Assembly: GCF_018139625.1 (NCBI RefSeq)
Contig: NZ_JAGSOH010000003.1
Coordinates: forward strand, 115,001 to 179,000
From: Actinospica acidithermotolerans
GTDB lineage: Bacteria > Actinomycetota > Actinomycetes > Streptomycetales > Catenulisporaceae
Length of the DNA: 64,000 nucleotides
Direction of reading: 5' to 3'
Part shown: positions 50,523 through 58,000 of the stretch, one piece after another
How positions within the stretch are numbered: the first letter of the stretch is position 1
How the letters are laid out: each line of letters begins with the position of its first letter
Notes under the pieces: model-generated
What the model saw: the letters and a program-made list of their open reading frames with translations, nothing else
Told to the model about the DNA's origin: nothing
Databases searched by the model: none
Made by a program: the position numbers and the translations under genes

Positions 50523-51523
50523 CGGACGGCGGCCGGTCCGGTGCTGTTGCGGACGACGAGCTCGGGCGACAGCAGCCTCCTCGAGCCGGATTCGGCATCC
50601 GGCTCCGCGATGGCGCGCAACAGCGACTGGACCGCCTGGCGAGCCATCTCGCGCTTGGGGATCGCGACGGAGGTGAGCGCGGGCCAGGTGTGGCGCGTCT
50701 CGAGGCCGTCGTCGTGCCCGAGGACGGATAAGTCGCCGGGCACGACGCGGCCGGCCGCGCGCGCGGCTTCGAGCGCGCCGAGGGCGAGCACGTCGTAGGT
50801 GGCGAAGAGCGCCGTCACGTGCGGGTTCGCCGCCAGCGCCAGGGACGCGGACGCGAAACCCGCCGCCGGCGTGGCCTCGGACGCGTACCGCACCGCGTCA
50901 TCCGGCAGGGCGATCCCGTCCGCGGCGAACGCCCGCCGGAAACCGGCTATCCGGACGGAATGCGTACGCCCGGCAAGCACGGCGACATGCTCGTGACCAA
51001 GTTCGCGCAGATGACGGCCCGCCAGAAAGCCCGCCCGTTCGTAGTCGATGGTCACGACCCGATAGCTCTCCGGCACCTCGGTCTCCCACGCGCACAGCAC
51101 CACGGGAAAGCGGGCGTCGGCGAGCAGCGGCAAGTGCTCGATCAGATCCGCGTCCCCTGCGATCAGCAGCGCATCGACGTTGCGGCTCGAGAGCCCGGCC
51201 AGGTGCCGGCGCGCGCGTTCCCCGTCGAGCCGGGTGGTACACAGCAGCAGGTGGTATCCATGCCGGTCGAGGGCGTCCTCGACCTCTTCGATCAACTCGG
51301 CATAGAAGGACCCGACGACGGTCGGCACCAGCAGGCCCACGGTCATCGTCGTGCCGGTCACCAATGACCTGGCCACGAGGTTCGGGCTGTATCCGAGCTC
51401 AGCGATCGCGGCGCGGACCCGGGCCTCGGTCTCGGGGCCCACCCGCACGCGGCCGGTGACGACGTTGGACACGGTCTGCTTGGTGACACCGGCGTGACGG
51501 GCCACGTCCTTCATCGTCACCAT
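50519..51523 (-). CDS. LacI-family transcriptional regulator
   Basis: A 334-residue LacI/GalR-type repressor. The start at 51523 follows GGAGGGG by seven bases and gives MVTMKDVARHAGVTKQTVSN, the HTH at the very N-terminus; further in-frame codons upstream are unsupported. The hinge is PNLVARSLVTGTT and the sensor domain contains VGLLVPTVVGSFYAELIEEV, VDALLIAGD and LSVLGHDDGLETRHTWPALT. Its 3' end overlaps the unclassified glycosidase gene, and it is divergent from the secreted beta-propeller/ricin protein at 51706. A 42-bp dyad lies in the gap, so it probably controls that gene and itself. Confidence 0.92.
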   Translation of the reverse strand: MVTMKDVARHAGVTKQTVSNVVTGRVRVGPETEARVRAAIAELGYSPNLVARSLVTGTTMTVGLLVPTVVGSFYAELIEEVEDALDRHGYHLLLCTTRLDGERARRHLAGLSSRNVDALLIAGDADLIEHLPLLADARFPVVLCAWETEVPESYRVVTIDYERAGFLAGRHLRELGHEHVAVLAGRTHSVRIAGFRRAFAADGIALPDDAVRYASEATPAAGFASASLALAANPHVTALFATYDVLALGALEAARAAGRVVPGDLSVLGHDDGLETRHTWPALTSVAIPKREMARQAVQSLLRAIAEPDAESGSRRLLSPELVVRNSTGPAAVR

Positions 51524-51588
51524 CGCGTTCCCCTCCGCACTCATCATCTCAGACCGGCAAGAAACTAGGTCGAAGATCGCACACTGTC

Positions 51589-51630
51589 AAACAAGAAAAC
51601 ACGAAGAAGATCTTTCGTATCTGCTTGTTT
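51589..51630. promoter_or_regulatory. 42-bp imperfect dyad between LacI and the secreted-protein gene
   Basis: Outer arms AAACAAG (51589-51595) and CTTGTTT (51624-51630) and inner arms ACGAA/TTCGT share one centre; 15 of 21 positions are symmetric. The DNA here is AT-rich compared with everything around. It lies between two divergent genes, one a LacI regulator, and is the most likely operator region. Confidence 0.55.
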
Positions 51631-51662
51631 TACCGGTCAAATTAGCAGTATCTTCCTTGCAC

Positions 51663-51682
51663 CGCGCGCTAGAGAGCGCGCG
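51663..51682 (+). other. Leader hairpin of the secreted-protein gene
   Basis: CGCGCGCT (51663-51670) and AGCGCGCG (51675-51682) form a perfect 8-bp stem with an AGAG loop, 23 bp upstream of the GTG start and just before the AAGGAG ribosome site. It may stabilise the mRNA or affect initiation. Confidence 0.5.
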
Positions 51683-51705
51683 ATGTCTGATAACAAGGAG
51701 TTTGC

Positions 51706-54231
51706 GTGCAAGCTCACCGTACCCGAAAAAGGATCATGGGCGTCGTGGCCGCCGGTGCGTTGGCCGCCTCGGGACTGAGCACCGTGACCGCGGTCTCCGC
51801 CGCGGCCGCCACTCCGGCCGGCGCGACCTACACTGTCACCGTCGGCTCGACCGGGAACTTCGGCAACCCGGACGACAGCCCGGCCGACGGCTTCATCGAC
51901 AAGGACGGCACATTCCACTACCAGTCCTCGCACGCCGACTATGCCGCGAGCGCGGGGCGCGCATGGGACTTCTTCACCGGCACGGACTTCGACACGGCCA
52001 CCGCGGACACCACCCTCGACGACGCGGTCAACCCGGCGAACTCCGAGGACAAGAACAACGACACCACCTGGCGCTGCAACAACAGCCCGACAGGACTCGA
52101 AGCAACGTACGCGCCCACCCTCACGACGCACGCGGAAGCGAACTACTGCGACCTCATCGGGATCTGGGTCGATCCGGACACCGGTGACTGGTACGGCCTG
52201 GTGCACAACGAGTTCACCCCCGAGCCCTACGGCGACGATATCCACTTCGACGACATCGACTACGCCGTCTCCACCGACCAGGGCCAGGTGTGGACGATCG
52301 AGGGCCACGCGATCACCTCCCCGTACGCGACCGAGCGCGAAGACGGCACCGCGTTCCCCAACCAGACCTACGACTACGGCGACGGCGACCCGCGCCTGTT
52401 CGTCGACACCGCATCAGGCTATTTCTACGTCTTCTACGGCTCGCGCCTGGTCGACAAGGGCGGGGTGTGGCAGGACAGCCTCGAGCATGTCGCACGCTCC
52501 CCGATCGCGGACAAGATGGCGACCGGCTCGTGGGAGAAGTACGACGACGGCTCATGGTCCCAGCCCGGCATCGGCGGCCTGGAAAGCAACCTGGTCCCGG
52601 TGGGCTCGACCAATCCCGACGGCAGCGCCAACAACACCGGCTATACCCCGTCCTCCGCGGAGTACAGCCCTTCGACTACCGGCACCGTCGAGGCGCAGAT
52701 CGCGGCGAACGAGATACCGAGCAAGTCGCCGCTGTTCGCGATGAACATCGCTTACGACGCATATCTGGGCCTCTACATAGGTGAGCCGGAGGTCGTGAAC
52801 ACCTCGACGCCCGAGCCGCAGCAGTTCTACGTCACTGACAACCTCGCCACCGAACAGTGGCGCCTGGTCGGCGACACCGGGTCCTTCACGTCGGACTCCT
52901 GGTACCGGTGGTTCGTCGACTCGGCCTCGGCGACACTGACGAACTCCGTGGTCGGCGAGAACTTCCGCTCCTACTGCGCGGTCTCGTGCAACGGCACCTC
53001 CGGCGGCCAGTACGCGAACATCACACTCGACTCGAGCAGTCCGGCACCTTATCCGTTCAGCACAACTGAGATGTACCAAATCGCGACCGGCGACGGTCAG
53101 ATCCTCGCGCAGGTCTCTGGCGGCACGGCTACTGCGTCGCAGAGCTCCTCGAGCGGAAGCATGCTGCAGGACTGGACCTTCGTGCCCGACGGCGACGGCT
53201 CCTACCAGATCCTCAACGCCGCCACCGGCGAACTCCTCGGCGTCGACGCGTCCACCACCGCTTCACGCTCCTGGGGCTCCGCGCCGACTGTGACCGCGTC
53301 CGGCAGCACCGGAGCGACCGTCGGGCAACAGTGGTGGATCATCGCCGACACCGACTCGGCCACGGGAAGCCAGACCGGCTCCTACCGCCTCGTCAACCGC
53401 TACAGCGGCTTGGTCCTCGCACTGACCACCGGCTCCGGCGCGAGTGCCGAGACGACTCCGGCACGGTACTGGTCGAACGCGACCGGCAACTCCGTCGGCG
53501 GCAGCCGCACCGCCAACGAGCAGACGCTCACCATCACAGCCGTCGGCGCGGTCACCGGCACCGTCACGCTCGCCTCCATCGGCACGCAGAACTGGACTGA
53601 GGGCAGCCCGGTGAGCATCCGGGCGAACGCGACCTCCTCGACCGGCCAAACCATCAGTTACTCGGCCAGCGGCCTGCCCGCCGGCGTCTCGATCGCCTCG
53701 TCGACCGGCCTGATCAGCGGAGACCCGACCAGCACCGGGAGCGGCAAGGCGACCGTCACCGCCACCGCTGGAGGCGCCTCGAACCAGACCACGTTCTCCT
53801 GGACGGTAGCGGCAGGCGCAAGCCTCAACGGCACGCACGTACTGTCGATCTCCGGAAACGCGCTCGACGACCCTAACTGGTCGACGAGCGAGGGCACGCA
53901 ACTGGACACGTGGACGGCCAACGGTGGTGCGAACCAGAACTGGGTCTTCACCGAGCAGTCGGACGGTTCGTACCAGATCGAGAACGCGTACTCGAACCTG
54001 TGTATGGACGACGACGGCGGGTTCACCACTGTCGGCGACCCTGTGATCCAGTGGGCGTGCACAGGCAACAGCAACCAGCACTGGACGGTTGCCCTCCAGC
54101 CGAACGGCTCGTACGAGCTCACGAACGTCAACAGCGGGCTGCTGCTGTCGACGGCGTCGACAAAGAGCGGAGCGCTCGTGACGCAGCAGACGAACACAGG
54201 TTCCTCGCTGCAGCAGTGGGCGCTCAACTGA
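51706..54231 (+). CDS. Secreted five-bladed-propeller-like enzyme with Ig and two ricin lectin modules
   Basis: An 841-residue secreted protein. The GTG at 51706 follows AAGGAG by five bases; the signal peptide runs to about residue 34 (VSAAAATPAG). Residues about 45-430 contain repeated Asp/aromatic strands such as DLIGIWVDPDTGDWYGLVHN, DDIDYAVSTDQGQVWT and GDGDPRLFVDTASGYFYVFY, suggesting a beta-propeller glycosidase related to GH43/GH117-type folds; catalytic acids cannot be fixed. A ricin-like module follows (about 451-615), then an He_PIG Ig domain (about 619-705) and a second ricin-B module (about 705-841, with QNW, QHW and QQW motifs). A strong terminator lies downstream. It is divergent from a LacI gene that likely regulates it. 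Its substrate is unknown. Confidence 0.8.
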   Translation: MQAHRTRKRIMGVVAAGALAASGLSTVTAVSAAAATPAGATYTVTVGSTGNFGNPDDSPADGFIDKDGTFHYQSSHADYAASAGRAWDFFTGTDFDTATADTTLDDAVNPANSEDKNNDTTWRCNNSPTGLEATYAPTLTTHAEANYCDLIGIWVDPDTGDWYGLVHNEFTPEPYGDDIHFDDIDYAVSTDQGQVWTIEGHAITSPYATEREDGTAFPNQTYDYGDGDPRLFVDTASGYFYVFYGSRLVDKGGVWQDSLEHVARSPIADKMATGSWEKYDDGSWSQPGIGGLESNLVPVGSTNPDGSANNTGYTPSSAEYSPSTTGTVEAQIAANEIPSKSPLFAMNIAYDAYLGLYIGEPEVVNTSTPEPQQFYVTDNLATEQWRLVGDTGSFTSDSWYRWFVDSASATLTNSVVGENFRSYCAVSCNGTSGGQYANITLDSSSPAPYPFSTTEMYQIATGDGQILAQVSGGTATASQSSSSGSMLQDWTFVPDGDGSYQILNAATGELLGVDASTTASRSWGSAPTVTASGSTGATVGQQWWIIADTDSATGSQTGSYRLVNRYSGLVLALTTGSGASAETTPARYWSNATGNSVGGSRTANEQTLTITAVGAVTGTVTLASIGTQNWTEGSPVSIRANATSSTGQTISYSASGLPAGVSIASSTGLISGDPTSTGSGKATVTATAGGASNQTTFSWTVAAGASLNGTHVLSISGNALDDPNWSTSEGTQLDTWTANGGANQNWVFTEQSDGSYQIENAYSNLCMDDDGGFTTVGDPVIQWACTGNSNQHWTVALQPNGSYELTNVNSGLLLSTASTKSGALVTQQTNTGSSLQQWALN

Positions 54232-54252
54232 GTCGTCGATCAACTCGAGTGA

Positions 54253-54292
54253 GCGGGTTCCCGGACGACGCGTGCGCCGTCCGGGAACCCGC
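54253..54292 (+). terminator. Terminator hairpin after the secreted ricin protein
   Basis: GCGGGTTCCCGGACG (54253-54267) and its exact complement at 54278-54292 form a 15-bp stem with a 10-base loop, starting 22 bp after the stop codon. Confidence 0.75.
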
Positions 54293-54300
54293 CCGGGAGC

Positions 54301-54450
54301 ACACTGGTATCAGTCGATCCCCCGATCACCTCCGGACAAGCCGCTTACTGGGCTCCCGGCGAAGTGCACGCCACCGGCACCGACACCGGGCTCACCGCGA
54401 TCGCCCTCGAAGGCGGCCCAGTGACGATCTTCGACCCCGAAGAACACTGA
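54301..54450 (+). pseudogene. C-terminal fragment of a cupin-domain protein
   Basis: The frame reads SGQAAYWAPGEVHATGTDTG, then LTAIALEGGPVTIFDPEEH and a stop. This is the last part of a small cupin: a Pro-Gly-Glu-x-His turn that normally supplies a metal ligand, followed by the terminal strands. No start codon or N-terminal cupin motif precedes it; the terminator of the previous gene lies immediately upstream. It is a decayed remnant. Confidence 0.5.
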
Positions 54451-54581
54451 CTCCGCCACCCACACCACGAAACGACGCCCCCGGTTCATCGTGCTCTCCG
54501 CGCACGCGCTGTTCTCAGACACTGCCGATGTAGTAACCTGATTCGTCGCAGGTTCCCAGCAGTGGGGGGTATGGGAAGCAG

Positions 54582-55082
54582 ATGTCGATGAGCAGTGGCG
54601 CGTACTCGGCGCCGTCGGTCGACGAGTCGGGGATCTATCAGACGGAGTACACCGGGGGGCCTGCCGCGCAGCAACCCGCGGGCGGCGGCGCGAGCGGGAG
54701 CTCGGGTGGCGGGGGCGGGTCGAGCCCGAGTTTCCAGGTGCAGAGCGACGGGATGCGCGCGCAGGCCGCGGTGATCGCCGATTGCGGTTCGCGGGCCGCC
54801 CAGGTGCTGACCAACCTGCGGGCCGCGCTGGTCTCCGGCGGTGAGCCCTGGGGTACCGACGACCTGGGGAAGAAGTTCGGCCACAGCTATACCGGTCCGG
54901 CGAATCAGGGCTTCGCGAGCATCGCGGGTCTCGGCGCCGCCCTGACGAACGTCGCCAACCTGCTCGCGGCCCAGGCGGACAACTACGACAAGGTCGAGCA
55001 GCATCTGACGGACCGGATGAACAAGATCGGTGAAAGCCTCGGCGGCGCCGCAGCCGGCTCGGGGGCGGGGACGTCGGCGTGA
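54582..55082 (+). CDS. Small WXG100-like secretion-associated protein
   Basis: A 166-residue protein with a disordered Gly/Ser-rich N-terminus (GGGASGSSGGGGGSS around residue 40), then a helix - EPWGTDDLGKKF turn - helix region (about residues 55-155) of WXG100/ESX character. Such proteins form helical hairpins that pair with or precede the N-terminal domain of large ESX-exported toxins, as EsxE/EsxF-type genes precede cpnT. Its stop overlaps the start of the large toxin gene (GTGA), so the two are coupled. No ESX machinery genes (ATPase, membrane core) are in the window. Confidence 0.75.
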   Translation: MSMSSGAYSAPSVDESGIYQTEYTGGPAAQQPAGGGASGSSGGGGGSSPSFQVQSDGMRAQAAVIADCGSRAAQVLTNLRAALVSGGEPWGTDDLGKKFGHSYTGPANQGFASIAGLGAALTNVANLLAAQADNYDKVEQHLTDRMNKIGESLGGAAAGSGAGTSA

Positions 55083-58000
55083 ACATCGACGGCGTCGACA
55101 TCTCCCTCGACAACCTGACGCAGGACCTGCTCGAGCTGCTCGTCGGCGAACGCTGGCCCAATGGCGACGAGGGGGCGATGCGTTCGCTCGCCTCGGCGTG
55201 GACCGACGCGGCCTCCCAGCTCGACGAGATCCGGCAGACGGCGTCGGCCGCGGCGCAGCGGGTCGGCGAGTACTGCCAGGGCGCGAACGCCGACGCCCTC
55301 AAATCGTTCTGGTCGGCGAACTTCGACGACGGGCAGACCAGCTGGCCGGCCGGCGTCGCCCCGGCCGCGCTGCCCTTCGCGGTGCAGTTCTGCAAGGCGA
55401 TGGCCAGCGCCCTGACCGCGGGCGCGAACCAGATCGAGACGACCAAAGACATGATCATGGGGAACATCGCGATCCTCGTCGCGACCGTGACCCCGCAGAT
55501 CGCGGCAGGCTTCTTCGACTTCGGCGCCACGGACGCCACTGCCGTCGCCGAGGTTCTGGCGGACCGGACCGTGATGCAGGCGCTGCTGGACGGCGCCAAG
55601 GACCTGATCGTCGAGATGGTCGAGCAGGCCATCGAACAGGGCCTGATGCAGGCCGAGCTCGCCTTCGTGATCCAGTTCAAGGAGGTGATGGAGGGGCACG
55701 CCGGCAGCATCGACTGGGGCCAGGTGGAGCAGGCGGGCATCTCCGGCGCGGAGGGCGGAGCCATGGGCGCGGCCTTCGGCTTCGGTATCGGCAAAGCCGG
55801 CGGCAGGATCTTCGGCGAGGACTTCGGAAAGTCCTTCGCCGGACGCGCGGCCGCCGGCGTGGCCTCCGGCGGGCTGACCAACGCCGGTCTCGACCTCCTG
55901 CAGAACGGGAAGATCTCGGCCTCCGACTTCGCGAAGGGGTCCCTGGCGGGCGTGCTCGGCGGCATGGGCGGAGCCGAGGCCGCGGCGGGTGAGAAGCCCG
56001 CCATCGACACCGAGAACCTGCCGACCGAGCTGGACACCCCGAACGTGCGCACGCCGGATCTGACGGCCCCGCAGGCGACCGACGTGCCGACGGTGGACGC
56101 CGGCGCCCGAACAGATCTCAGTGGCCTGGCTATGCCGACGGCCGACCACGGCACCCCCGCCGGCTTGGACAACACCGCCCTGGGCGCCGATACGCCGGGA
56201 ACGGGAACTCCCGTGCGCGCCGACCTGAGTGGCGGCGTCTCGGTCGACCCGTCCCAGGCAGCCGTGGCCGCATCCTCGGTCGGGCACATCCTCGGCGGAG
56301 GCACCACCGAGAACGCCGGCGCAGGCATGAGTACCTCGTCCGGATTCTCCGAATCCCCAGCGGCCACAACGAGTGCGACCGCATCCGGCAGCGCCCCCGC
56401 TGAGACGCGCGGCTTCCAGGAGCCCACGAGCCTCGGCGGCATCCGCTCGACCGACGCGATGCCGACGTCGGCGCGCTCGGACCTCGCGACTTCTGGCGGG
56501 TCCGGAGGCCTTGGGTCCGTGAGTGAGCCACCGGCCTCCGCGCGCGCCGATTCTGCGAGCTCTGGCGGATCAGGTTCCGGGTACGCGCAGGGTGGCGAGT
56601 CGCCGACTTCGGCGCGTCTGGATACCGGGGCCACGACCACGTCCGGCGCGGCGGTGAGCGATCTGGGCGCGGGGGCGAGCGTCGGTTCGCGTGCCGATTC
56701 ACCGGGTGCGGGAGACGCCGGTATCTCGGCTCCCGGAGATACGGCCTCGTCAGGCCGGCAGTACTCGGATAGCAGTACCGGCGACCCGGTCAGCGGTGGG
56801 CTGCCCCTGACCGAGGGCGGCTCCATGCTCGGCGGCGCGAGCGCGGTGCGCGACGGCGGCGCCGAAAGTAGCTTCTCTGGCGGGGCGAGGGCGGACTCCG
56901 GCCTGGGCGACGCGGCGGGGCGGGGCGCGGGACCGGGCGATTCGAGTACCGGAGCGGGCGGCGGGTCGTCGCCCGGACGGTTCTACGGTGGTCGCGGCAG
57001 CGTCCTCGACCGGACGGGTACCTCAGCGGGTTCGGCTGATCGCTCGACGATCCCGGACGCCGAGAGTACAGCCACGTCGCCGGACGCATTGAATCTCACC
57101 GAACGGCAAAACGCGGACCGATTCGCGAGCAGCACGTCCGAGCCGGGCATGGTCGACCCAGCCACGCGGGAGTCGGTGGCCGATCCGACCTCGGGCGACT
57201 CCGCGGTAACGCCGAGTCGTGCGCGCGACGATATATCAGCGCAAGCGCAGGAGCCACGAGACGCGGTCACCCCGTCGGACCCGACCGGATTCGAGCACGC
57301 GACCGATCCGAGCGGATCAGGGCAAGGCGCGGACACGGCCCGATCCGAGTACACGGCTGATCCGAGCGGATCCGATCATGCTGCGGACCCGACCGGATCC
57401 GAGCACGCGACCGATCCGAGCGGATCAGGGCAAGGCGCGGACCCGGCCCGATCCGAGTACACGGCGGATCCGAGCGGATCCGATCATGCTGCGGACCCGA
57501 CCGGATCCGAGCACGCGGCTGAGCCCGCAGATGGCACTGTCTCCGCGGGTGGCACTGTCACTGCGGATGACTCCGGTGCGCACGAATCGCAGTCGGACGA
57601 CGCCGCGGCCGCCGCTTCCGAGCAGGCCGGCCCCCTCGCCGACGGCTCACATCCGGACACAACCGGGCCAGAGCAGCCGGACCAGCCGGAGCGGACCGCG
57701 GAACCGGAGCCGAGCGCGCTGCCGAGCGATCCCGCGACGTGGGCCGATGGTGCCGAGCCGGTTGCTTCCGCCCGTGACGTCACGCAACCGGAGTCCACTC
57801 CGAGTTCCGACGCGGGCGCGAAGCCGGAGGCGGCCATGAGCTCCGATACCTCCGCGAAGTCCGACACGGTCGCTTCGAAGCCTGATTCCGGCAAGCCCGA
57901 CGCGTCTGGGCCCGGTGCTTCGAAGCCGGACGCCGCCAGGTCCGATGCGCCCGGGAACGCAGCCGACCGCGGTGTGCCCGATGCTCGCGGGCAGGAACAG

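Noticed and set aside
54310..56826. Very long open frame on the minus strand opposite the toxin gene
   Set aside because: Rich in Pro/Arg/Ser with no family resemblance; it mirrors the codon bias of the toxin gene on the other strand, as expected in GC-rich DNA.
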